The notes below the pieces were generated by a model. It was not told the DNA's origin. It ran no database searches and was given only the letters and a program-made list of their open reading frames with translations. Of a DNA stretch of 64,000 nucleotides, positions 19,461 to 29,588 are shown one piece after another (positions within the stretch are counted from its first letter, which is position 1; each line of letters starts with the position of its first letter). Made by a program: the position numbers and the translations under genes. The DNA is from Brachypterus glaber (Eukaryota; Arthropoda; Insecta; Coleoptera; Kateretidae): positions 80,584,895 through 80,648,894 of the forward strand of contig OY294044.1 of NCBI GenBank assembly GCA_958510825.1. The letters are read 5' to 3'.

Positions 19461-20148
19461 TGGCTATAATATTAATAGTCAATAAAATATAAGTTTTTAA
19501 TAAATATGACACCCAGTTCTTTTATGGATGAACTATATTTTAAAGTTACTTTATTGATTTGGTAATCAGATTTTAATTTTTCCCGACCCCTAAAAAAACT
19601 AATATAACAACACTTAGTTTTAAGCCTAAGATTGTTTTTAGTACACCAATTGAATATTTTATTTAGGTCTCTTTGTAAATCGGCTCTATCCTCATCAGAT
19701 TTGATGATTTTAAAAAATTTAAAATCATCAGCGAATATGAGTCCCTCGCTAGAGCCAATCTGATTGATCATATCGTTAATAAATATGAGGAATAAAAGAG
19801 GAGCGCAATGTGACCCTTGTGGCACACCTGAACAGACATCTATAAAAAAAAAGAAAACACACCCAACACATGAACACAATGTTTTCGATTAGACAAAAAG
19901 CTTTCAAACCATTTAAGCAGTTTAACGTCAAAACCAAATATTGCAAGGTTAACCAACAATAAACTAATTTTCAACCTTGTCAAATGCTTTAGAGGAGTCT
20001 GTGTAGATGGAATCTAACTGCCAGCCCTTATTCTTTCAATTTTATTAAATATATCTACAACAGTTATCGACCTTATGAAAATATTGGATGAAGAACAACC
20101 AGCATTGTCCACATTAACTGCATTATGCTGTTGGTAGACAGACGAGAA
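19461..20148 (-). mobile_element. RT-A fragment
   Basis: Minus strand: ELGVIFIKNLYFIDY at the array junction, then an uninterrupted stretch over 19879-19472 through SDEDRADL, the FADD box and APLLFLIFIND, then the short N-terminal piece. It is one of the best-preserved RT-A palm segments (135 codons open), and it is repeated at 24647-25319. Confidence 0.82.
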
Positions 20149-20489
20149 ACGTCATCGCTGGATGTGATGACGTCATCTCCAGATGGGATGACGTCATCGC
20201 CGGATGTGATGACGTCATCGCCAGATCTGATGACGTCATCGCTGGATGTAATGACGTCATCGCCAGATCTGACGACGTCATCGCCAGATGTGATGACGTC
20301 ATCTCCGGATGTAATGACGTCATCGCCGGATGTGATGACGTCATCGCCGGATGTGATGACGTCATCGCCGGATGTGATGACGTCATCGCCGGATGTGATG
20401 ACGTCATCGCCAGATGTGATGACGTCATCGCTGGATGTGATGACGTCATCGCCAGATCTGATGACGTCATCGCCGGATGTGATGACGTA
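20149..20489. repeat. 21-bp CRE minisatellite, block 8
   Basis: About 16 units. The opening order of variants (CTGGATGT; TCCAGATGGGATG; and the two CTGACGACG units) is repeated at block 12 (25320), marking another segmental copy. The right edge is GACGTATCTGGCTATAATAAGG. Confidence 0.96.
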
Positions 20490-20873
20490 TCTGGCTATAA
20501 TAAGGAATAAAAGAGGAGCGCAATGTGACCTTTGTGGCACACCTAAACAGACATCTATAAAAAAAAGAAAACACACCCAACACATGAACACGAATGTTTT
20601 CGACTAGAAAAAAAGCTTTCAAACCATTTAAGCAGTTTAACGTCAAAACCAAATATGGCAAGTTTAACCAACAATAAACTAATTTTCAACCTTGTCAAAT
20701 GCTTTAGAGGTGTCTGTGTAGATGGAATCTAACTGCCAGCCCTTATTCTTTCAATTTTATTAAATATATCTACAACAGTTATCGGCCTTATGAAAATATT
20801 GGATGAAGAACAACCAGCATTGTCCACATTAACTGCATTATGCTGTTGGTAGACAGACGAGAAACGTCATCGC
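20490..20873 (-). mobile_element. RT-A fragment; left end of the second segmental copy
   Basis: From 20503 (AGGAATAAAAGAGGAGCG) this stretch follows 8804 onward base for base. The join CTATAAT/AAGGAATAAAAG at about 20500 is a rearrangement breakpoint between an array flank and RT-A. Confidence 0.78.
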
Positions 20874-20952
20874 CGGATGTGATGACGTCATCGCCGGATG
20901 TGATGACGTCATCGACGGATGTGATGACGTCATCGCCGGATGTGATGACGTA
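20874..20952. repeat. 21-bp CRE minisatellite, block 9
   Basis: Four units including the GTCATCGACGG variant, the duplicate of block 6. Confidence 0.95.
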
Positions 20953-20974
20953 TCTGGCTATAATATTAAAATAG

Positions 20975-21511
20975 TCAGGACAGAAATTTTTAATTTTAAA
21001 CAAAATTATAAAAATATTAATTTATTATTCCATCAATCTATTTTCCAATCATCGTACAGAGTGATATTGGTAGACTGAGAGTTTTGGGCTGCTGGCCCTC
21101 TTCAGTACCAAGAGTCAACTCTGCACGCTGATTAAGAAAACGTTTTTAGACTTTACTCGCGAAAGGAATATAGCCCTTAGATTGATGTAGACTTGTGCGC
21201 CATCTATTTCTAGATGTAGACAACTACTCATACCTCTCCTTATCTGGAGACTTTGAATGGTAGCAAGTTGAAGACTTGTGTGTCTCAAGCACATAGTACC
21301 ACTAACGGGTGGTTAGACGTAAAATTAGTAAGGACAGAAATTTTTAATTTTAAACAAAATTATAAAAATATTAATTTATTATTCCATCAATCTATTTTCC
21401 AATCATCGTACAGAGTGATATTGGTACTGAAGAGGGCCAGCAGCCCGAAACTGTCAGTCTACCAATATCACTCTGTACAATGATTGGAAAATAGATTGAT
21501 GGAATAATATA
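20975..21511. mobile_element. Small foldback element in RT-A, copy 2
   Basis: The same layout as the copy at 9275, but complete in the middle. It contains about 80 bases (TGAATGGTAGCAAGTTGAAG to GGTTAGACGTAAAATTAG) absent from copy 1, so copy 1 has a deletion. Confidence 0.7.
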
Positions 21512-22188
21512 TTAATAGTCAATAAAATATAAGTTTTTATTAAATATGACACCCAGTTCTTTTATGGATGAACTATCTTTTCAAGTTACTTTATTGATTT
21601 GGTAATTAGATTTTAATTTTTTCCGACCCCTAAAAAAACTAATATAACAACACTTAGTTTTAAGCCTAAGATTGTTTTTAGTACACCAATTGAATATTTT
21701 ATTTAGGTCTCGTTGTAAATCGGCTCTATCCTCATCAGATTTGATGATTTTAAAAAATTTAAAATCATCAGCGAATATGAGTCCCTCGCTAGAGCCAATC
21801 TGATTGATCATATCGTTAATAAATATGAGGAATAAAAGAGGAGCGCAATGTGACCCTTGTGACACACCTGAACAGACATCTATAAAAAAAAAGAAAACAC
21901 ACCCAACACATGAACACAATGTTTTCGACTAGACAAAAAGCTTTCAAACCATTTAAGCAGTTTAACGTCAAAACCAAATATTGCAAGTTTAACTAACAAT
22001 AAACTAATTTTCAACCTTGTCAAATGCTTTAGAGGAGTCTGTGTAGACGGAATCTAACTGCCAGCCCTTATTCTTTCAATTTTATTAAATATATCTACAA
22101 CAGTTATCGACCTTATGAAAATATTGGAAGAAGAACAACCAGCATTGTCCACATTAACTGCATTATGCTGTTGGTAGACAGACGAGAA
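21512..22188 (-). mobile_element. RT-A fragment containing the empty LTR site
   Basis: Includes TTTTCAAGTTACTTTATTGATTT-type sequence near 21580-21600 with a single TTTA, the pre-insertion state of the locus at 9825/17847. Minus-strand RT text is open over 21919-21581 (LIFADDFKFF, SDEDRADL). Confidence 0.85.
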
Positions 22189-23769
22189 ACGTCATCGCTG
22201 GATGTGATGACGTCATCGCCGGATGTGATGACGTCATCGCCGGATGTGATGTCGTCATCGCCAGATCTGATGACGTCATCACCGGATGTGATGACGTCAT
22301 CGCCAGATCTGATGACGTCATCCCCAGATCTGATGACGTCATCGCCAGATCTGATGACGTCATCACCTGATGTGATGACGTCATCGCCAGATGTGATGAC
22401 GTCATCACCAGATCTGATGACGTCATCGCCAGATCTGATGACGTCATTGCCAGATCTGATGACGTCATCGCCGGATGTGATGACGTCATCGCCAGATCTG
22501 ATGACGTCATCGCCAGATTTGATGACGTGATCGCCGGATGTGATGACGTCATCGCCAGATGTGATGACGTCATCGCCAGATGTGATGACGTCATCGCCGG
22601 ATGTGATGACGTCATCGCCAGATATGATGTCTTCATCGCCAGATGTGATAACGTCATCGCCAGATATGATGACGTCATCGCCAGATGTGATGACGTCATC
22701 GCCAGATCTGATGACGTCATCGCCAGATCTGATGACGTCTTTGCCAGATCTGATGACGTCATCGCCAGATCTGATGACGTCATTGCCAGATGTGATGACG
22801 TCATCGCCAGATCTGATAACGTCATCGCCAGATCTGATGACGTCATAGCCAGATCTGATGACGTCATTGCCAGATCTGATGACGTCATCGCCAGATCTGA
22901 TGACGTCTCCACCTGATCTGATGACGTCCAAACCAAATGTGATGACGTCATCGCCAGATATGATGACGTCATTGCCAGATGTGATGACGTCATCGTCGGA
23001 TGTATGACGTCATCGCCAGATCTGATGACGACACCACCTGATGTGATGACGTCATTGCCAGATGTGATGACGTCATCGCCGGATGTGATGACGTCATCTC
23101 CAGATCTGATGACGTCATCACCAGATGTGATGACTTCATCGCCAGATCTGATGACGTCACCACCTGATGTGATGACGTCATCGCCAGATGTGATGACGTC
23201 ATCGCCAGATCTGATTACGTCATCGCCGGATCTGATGACGTCATCGCCAGATCTGATGACGTCATCACCGGATGTGATGACTTCATCGCCAGATGTGATG
23301 ACGTCATCGCTAGATCTGATGACGTCATCGCCAGATCTGATGACGCCATCGCCAGATCTGATGACGTCATCGCCAGATCTGATGACGTCATCGCCAGATA
23401 TGATGACATCATCGCCAGATGTAATGACATCATTGCCAGATCTGATGACGTCATCGCCAGATCTGATGACGTCATCGCCAGATCTGAAGACGTCATCGCC
23501 AGATCTGATGACGTCATCGCCAGATCTGATGACGTCATCGCCAGATCTGATGACGTAATCACCTGATGTGATGATGTTGACGTCATCGCCGGATGTGATG
23601 ACGTCATCGCCGGATGTGATGACGTCATCGCCAGTATGATGACGTCATCGCTGGATGTGATGACGTCATCACCAGATCTGATGACGTCATCGCCAGATGT
23701 GATGACGTCATCGCCAGATCTGATGACGTCATCGCCAGATGTGATGACGTCATCGCTGGATGTGATGAT
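22189..23769. repeat. 21-bp CRE minisatellite, block 10 (largest)
   Basis: About 75 units over 1.58 kb, the longest uninterrupted array here. It contains runs of GCCAGATCT units, several single-base CRE variants (for example GACTTCATC and GATAACGTCATC) and, near 23575, the odd-length GATGATGTTGACGTC unit shared with block 3. It joins RT-A at the SDED position (GATGATTTAAAAAAAA). Confidence 0.97.
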
Positions 23770-24192
23770 TTAAAAAAAAATTAAAATCATCAGCGAATAT
23801 GAGTCCCTCGCTAGAGCCAATCTGATTGATCATATCGTTAATAAATATGAGGAATAAAAGAGGAGCCCAATGTGACCTTTGTGGCACACCTAAACAGACA
23901 TCTATAAAAAAAAGAAAACACACCCAACACATGAACACGAATGTTTTCGACTAGACAAAAAGCTTTCAAACCATTTAAGCAGTTTAACGTCAAAACCAAA
24001 TATGGCAAGTTTAACCAACAATAAACTAATTTTCAACCTTGTCAAATGCTTTAGAATCTAACTGCCAGCCCTTATTCTTTCAATTTTATTAAATATATCT
24101 ACAACAGTTATCGGCCTTATGAAAATATTGGATGAAGAACAACCAGCATTGTCCACATTAACTGCATTATGCTGTTGGTAGACAGACGAGAA
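23770..24192 (-). mobile_element. RT-A fragment
   Basis: Same content and the same AGAATCTAAC deletion as 7789-8213. With blocks 3 and 10 this suggests that array plus flank were copied together. Confidence 0.78.
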
Positions 24193-24646
24193 ACGTCATC
24201 GCTGGATGTGATGACGTCATCGCCGGATGTGATGACGTCATCGCCAGATCTGATGCCGTCTTCGCCAGATCTGATGACGTCATCGCCAGATTTGATGACG
24301 TCATCGCCAGATCTGATGACGTCATCACCTGATGTGATGACGTCATCGCCGGATGTGATCACGTCATCGCCGAATGTGATGACGTCATAGCATCCAGGGA
24401 TGACGTCATCGCCAGATCTGATGTGATGGCGTCATCGCCGGATGTGATGACGTCATCGCCGAATGTGATGACGTCATCGCCAGATCTGATGACGTCATCG
24501 CCAGATCTGATGACGTCATCGCAAGATCTGATGACGTCATCACCAGATCCGATGACGTCATCGCCGGATGTGATGACGTCATCACCAGATCTGATAACGT
24601 CATCTCCAGATGTGATGACGTCATCGCCTTATGTGATGACGTCATT
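24193..24646. repeat. 21-bp CRE minisatellite, block 11
   Basis: About 21 units with a rearranged stretch near 24390 (CATAGCATCCAGGGATGACG) and a unit lacking part of its spacer near 24420. The right edge is GACGTCATTGGCTATAATATT, as in block 7. Confidence 0.95.
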
Positions 24647-25319
24647 GGCTATAATATTAATAGTCAATAAAATATAAGTTTTTATTAAATATGACACCCA
24701 GTTCTTTTATGGATGAACCATATTTTAAAGTTACTTTATTGATTTGGTAATCAGATTTTAATTTTTCCCGACCCCTAAAAAAACTAATATAACAACACTT
24801 AGTTTTAAGCCTAAGATTGTTTTTAGTACACCAATTGAATATTTTATTTAGGTCTCTTTGTAAATCGGCTCTATCCTCATCAGATTTGATGATTTTAAAA
24901 AATTTAAAATCATCAGCGAATATGAGTCCCTCGCTAGAGCCAATCTGATTGATCATATCGTTAATAAATATAAGGAATAAAAGAGAAGCGCAATGTGACC
25001 CTTGTGGCACACCTGAACAGACATCTATAAAAAAAAGAAAACACACCCAACACATGAACACAATGTTTTCGATTAGACAAAAAGCTTTCAAACTATTTAA
25101 GCAGTTTAACGTCAAAACCAAATATTGCACGTTTAACCAACAATAAACTAATTTTCAACCTTGTCAAATGCTTTAGAGGAGTCTGTGTAGATGGAATCTA
25201 ACTGCCAGCCCTTATTCTTTCAATTTTATTAAATATATCGACCTTATGAAAATATTGGATGAAGAACAACCAGCATTGTCCACATTAACTGCATTATGCT
25301 GTTGGTAGACAGACGAGAA
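24647..25319 (-). mobile_element. RT-A fragment
   Basis: A 157-codon open minus-strand stretch (25130-24657) covers FADD, SDEDRADL and ELGVIFNKNL. It repeats 19461-20148 at an offset of about 5.2 kb, with a 12-bp deletion near 25238 (ATATATCGACC). Confidence 0.82.
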
Positions 25320-25687
25320 ACGTCATCGCTGGATGTGATGACGTTATCTCCAGATGGGATGACGTCATCGCCGGATGTGATGACGTCATCGCCAGATCTG
25401 ATGATGTCATCGCTGGATGTAATGACGTCATCGCCAGATCTGACGACGTCATCGCCAGATGTGATGACGTCATCGCCAGATATGATGACGTCATCGCTGG
25501 ATGTGATGACGTAATCGCCAGATCTGATTACGTCATCGCCAGATCTGATGACGTCATCACCAGATATGATGACGTCATCGCCGGATGTGATGACGTCATC
25601 GCCGGATGTGATGACGTCATCGCCAGATCTGATGACGTCATCGCCGGATGTGATGACGTCATCGCCAGATCTGATGACGTCATCGCC

Positions 25688-25690
<3 letters not shown>
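25320..25690. repeat. 21-bp CRE minisatellite, block 12
   Basis: About 17 units. The start duplicates block 8. It ends in GCCAGA running directly into a TA tract and then an RT-B element. Confidence 0.95.

Positions 25691-25757
<67 letters not shown>
25691..25757. repeat. (TA)n microsatellite
   Basis: About 67 bp of pure TA between array block 12 and the truncated 5' end of an RT-B copy, whose parental sequence at this point reads TTTTATATATTCTC. The tract may have expanded from that TATATA seed. Confidence 0.95.
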
Positions 25758-25759
<2 letters not shown>

Positions 25760-26816
25760 TCTATACTAATGAGATCCCAAATACTGTAGATGAGTTTGTT
25801 ACGCTCTATGCTGATGATATAACCATGATAATTAGTGAAAAAGATGAAAATGTACTATTAACAAAAACAGCAAGTTCTTTAAATCTTTTAGAAGAATATT
25901 TTACCACAAATGATTTAACTTTAAACATTGAAAAAACTCAAATTATATCGTTTAGTAATAGAGACAAAAAAGACCTAGTTTTACCATACAAGGAAATCAA
26001 TTTAAATTCTGTAGAAGAAGTAAAGTTCTTAGGGTTACACATTGATAGAAGGTTGGATTGGAAAGCGCATGTTGATTTTGTTGCTAAAAATATCTCAAAA
26101 TACTGTTATGCACTTAAAATTTTATCAGAAAGTGTTGATTCAAAAACAGCGCTTATCGCATACCACGCATATATAAATTCTAGAATCAGATATGGCATAA
26201 TATTTTGGGGTAACTCGGTAGACAGTGACAGAATATTAATATTACAAAAAAGATGTATCAGAAATATTTACAAACTAAAAGTTACAGACAGTTGTAGAGA
26301 TATTTTTAGCAGCAACAACATTCTGACTCTGGTTGGCTTATATGTGTTTGAATGCGTTAAGTTTGTAGTCGAAAATAAGGATTTATTTATTGATTGTAAA
26401 AGCCAAGAGGTATATGATACAAGAAAAAAGGTAGAACTTGAAAATGTTAAATGTAATTACACCTATATTCAAAAAAACGTTCACTATAGTATAATTAGGA
26501 TCTATAATAGTTTTCCTAGTCATGTAAGAAGTCTCCCAAGTGACAAACTAAAACGTGTCTTGAAATCGTACCTGGTCAGTAAATCCTTCTATACTCTCAG
26601 CGAATTTTTCGAGGATAAAGGTAGAGAAAACATTTAAAACATTTAAAATTTAACTTTCTAGATCTAGATATTTTCTTCTTTTGTATGTACTATAATTTTT
26701 AAGTAAAACAAGTTTATGTATTAATATTGTAATAATTATATTTGTAATTTTGACATGTTCAACACCCTCCGGGGTATCTCTGAGCAAATAAATGATAATC
26801 TAATCTAATCTAATCT
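25758..26816 (+). mobile_element. RT-B non-LTR retrotransposon, 5'-truncated copy
   Basis: A 270-codon frame (25825-26637) begins at the YADD catalytic box (LYADDITMI just upstream) and continues through VKFLGLHIDRRLDWKAHVDF, SRIRYGIIFWG and the C-terminus to a stop. A 3' UTR with GTATCTCTGAGCAAATAAATGATAA and a tail of TAATC repeats follows. Everything upstream of the palm is missing. It inserted in the satellite: array block 13 starts at the next base. It is nearly identical to 52,8xx-53,852. Confidence 0.9.
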
Positions 26817-27360
26817 ATGATGACGTTATCGCCGGATGTGATGACGTCATCGCCGGATGTGATGACGTCATCGCCAGATCTGATGACGTCATCGCCAGAT
26901 CTGACGACGTCATCGCCAGATCTGATGACGTCATCGCCAGATCTGACGACGTCATCGCCAGATCTGACGACGTCATCGCCAGATGTGATGACGTCATCGC
27001 CGGATGTGATGACGTCATCGCCGGATGTGATGACGTCATCGCCGGATGTGATGACGTCATCGCCGGATGTGATGACGTCATCGCCGGATGTGATGACGTC
27101 ATCGCCGGATGTTATGACGTCATCGCCGGATGTGATGACGTCATCGCCGGATGTGATGACGTCATCGCCGGATGTGATGACGTCATCGCCGGATGTGATG
27201 ACGTCATCGCCGGATGTGATGACGTCATCGCCGGATGTGCTGACGTCATCGCCGGATTGATGACGTCATCGCCAGATGTGATGCCGTCATCGCCAGATGT
27301 GATGACGTCATCGCTGGATAAGATGACGTCATCGCCAGATCTGATGACGTCATCGCCGGA
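26817..27360. repeat. 21-bp CRE minisatellite, block 13
   Basis: About 26 units. The middle (about 26990-27230) is the most homogeneous stretch in the window, more than ten consecutive identical GCCGGATGT units. It joins RT-A at CGCCGGAAAAATTTAAAATC. Confidence 0.97.
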
Positions 27361-27792
27361 AAAATTTAAAATCATCAGCGAATATGAGTCCCTCGCTAGA
27401 GCCAATCTGATTGATCATATCGTTAATAAATATGAGGAATAAAAGAGGAGCGCAATGTGACCTTTGTGGCACACCTAAACAGACATCTATAAAGAAAAGA
27501 AAACACACCCAACACATGAACGCGAATGGTTTCGACTAGACAAAAAGCTTTCAAACCATTTAAGCAGTTTAACGTCAAAACCAAATATGGCAAGTTTAAC
27601 CAACAATAAACTAATTTTCAACCTTGTCAAATGCTTTAGAGGAGTCTGTGTAGATGGAATCTAACTGCCAGCCCTTATTCTTTCAATTTTATTAAATATA
27701 TCTACAACAGTTATCGGCCTTATGAAAATATTGGATGAAGAACAACCAGCATTGTCCACATTAACTGCATTATGCTGTTGGTAGACAGACGA
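27361..27792 (-). mobile_element. RT-A fragment
   Basis: Palm and N-terminal pieces as in other copies, with the standard CTGCCAGCCC deletion junction. The array joins within the SDED/FADD spacer. Confidence 0.78.
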
Positions 27793-27905
27793 GACGTCAT
27801 CGCCGGATGTGATGACGTCATCGCCAGATCTGATAACGTCATCGTAGGATGTGATGACGTCTTCGCCGGATGTGATGACGTCATCACCGGATGTGATGAC
27901 GTTAT
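27793..27905. repeat. 21-bp CRE minisatellite, block 14
   Basis: About five units. On the minus strand the frame runs from satellite (GDDV) directly into RT-A (SSVYQQHNAVNVDNAG), so here the junction with the RT N-terminal text is in frame. Confidence 0.93.
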
Positions 27906-28140
27906 TGGCTATAATATTAATAGTCAATAAAATATAAGTTTTTATTAAATATGACACCCAGTTCTTTTATGGATGAACTATATTTTAAAGTTACTTTATT
28001 GATTTGGTAATTAGATTTTAATTTTTCCCGACCATTAAAAAAACTAATATAACAACACTTAGTTTTAAGCCTAAGATTGTTTTTAGTACACCAATTGAAT
28101 ATTTTATTTAGGTCTCGTTGTAAATCGGCTCTATCCTCAT
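27906..28140 (-). mobile_element. RT-A thumb-proximal fragment
   Basis: ELGVIFNKNLYFIDY to SDEDRADL on the minus strand, bounded on both sides by satellite. The right join is CCTCATCAGATTTGATGACGTC, i.e. the gene's own CAGATTTGATGA text runs into a satellite unit. Confidence 0.8.
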
Positions 28141-28185
28141 CAGATTTGATGACGTCATCGCCAGATCTGATGACGTCATCGCCGG
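28141..28185. repeat. 21-bp CRE minisatellite, block 15 (two units)
   Basis: Only two units, placed exactly between the SDED codons and the FADD codons of an otherwise continuous RT-A segment (28140 and 28186). It looks like a minimal array grown in or inserted into the hairpin-forming RT sequence GATGATTTTAAA / TTTAAAATCATC. Confidence 0.92.
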
Positions 28186-28466
28186 AAAAATTTAAAATCA
28201 TCAGCGAATATGAGTCCCTCGCTAGAGCCAATCTGATTGATCATATCGTTAATAAATATGAGGAATAAAAGAAGAGCGCAATGTGACCCTTGTGGCACAC
28301 CTGAACAGACATCTATAAAAAAAAAGAAAACACACCCAACACATGAACACAATGTTTTCGACTAGACAAAAAGCTTTCAAACCATTTAAGCAGTTTAAAG
28401 TCAAAACCAAATATTGCAAGTTTAACTAACAATAAACTAATTTTCAACCTTGTCAAATGCTTTAGA
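28186..28466 (-). mobile_element. RT-A fragment
   Basis: FADD back to WFESFLSSRKHCV, ending at ATGCTTTAGAG where the array begins (GCCGGATGCG). The N-terminal piece present in other copies is missing here. Confidence 0.78.
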
Positions 28467-29358
28467 GCCGGATGCGATGACGTCATCGCCAGATGTGATG
28501 ACGTCATCGCCAGATGTGATGACGTCATCACCAGATCTGATGACGTCATCGCCAGATCTGATGACGTCATTGCCAGATCTGATGACGTCATCGCCAGATC
28601 TAATGACGTCACCACCTGAGGTGATGACGTCATCGCCAGATCTGATGACGTCATCGCCGGATGTGATGACGTCATCGCCAGATGTGATGACGTCATCGCC
28701 GGATGTGATGACGTCATCGCCGGATGTGATGACGTCATCGCCAGATCTGATAACGTCATCACCGGATGTGATGACTTCATCGCCAGATGTGATGACGTCA
28801 TCGCTGGATATGATGACGTCATCGCTAGATCTGATGACGTCATCACCTTATGTGATGACGTCATCGCCGGATGTGATGACGTCATCGCCGGATGTGATGA
28901 CGTCATCGCTGGATGTGATGACGTCATCGCTGGATGTGATGACGTCATCGCCAGATCTGATGACGTCATCGCCAGATCTGATGACGTCATCTCCAGATCT
29001 GATGACATCATCACCTGATGTGATGAAGTCATCGTCGGATGTGATACGTCATCGCCAGATCTGATGACGTCATCACCGGATGTGATGACGTCATCGCCAG
29101 ATCTGATGACGTCATCGCCGGATGTGATGACGTCATCGCCAGATCTGATGACGTCATCGCCGGATGTGATGACATCGCCGGATGTGATGACGTCATCGCT
29201 GGATGTGATGACGTCATCACCAGATCTGATGACGTCATCACCAGATCTGATGACGTCATCGCCGGATGTGATGACGTCATCACCGGATGTGATGTCGTCT
29301 TCACCGGATGTGATGTCGTCATCACCGGATGTGATGTCGTCATCACCGGATGTGATGA
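28467..29358. repeat. 21-bp CRE minisatellite, block 16
   Basis: About 42 units. Near the right end three consecutive units carry GATGTCGTC in place of GATGACGTC, destroying the CRE in a small homogenised cluster. It ends GATGATTTTAAAACATTTAAAATC, i.e. at the RT-A hairpin. Confidence 0.96.
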
Positions 29359-29588
29359 TTTTAAAACATTTAAAATCATCAGCGAATGTGAGTCCCTAGC
29401 TAGAGCCAATCTGATTGATCATATCGTTAATAAATATGAGGAATAAAAGAGGAGCGCTATGTGACCCTTGTGGCACACCTGAACAGACATCTATTAAAAA
29501 AAGAAAACACACCCAACACATGAACACAATGTTTTCGACTAGACAAAAAGCTTTCAAACCATTTAAGCAGTTAACGTCAAAACCAAAT
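29359..29588 (-). mobile_element. RT-A fragment interrupted by RT-B
   Basis: RT-A palm text up to AACGTCAAAACCAAAT. The continuation ATGGCAAGTTTAACCAACA appears at 31234-31250 after the RT-B insertion. Confidence 0.78.
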
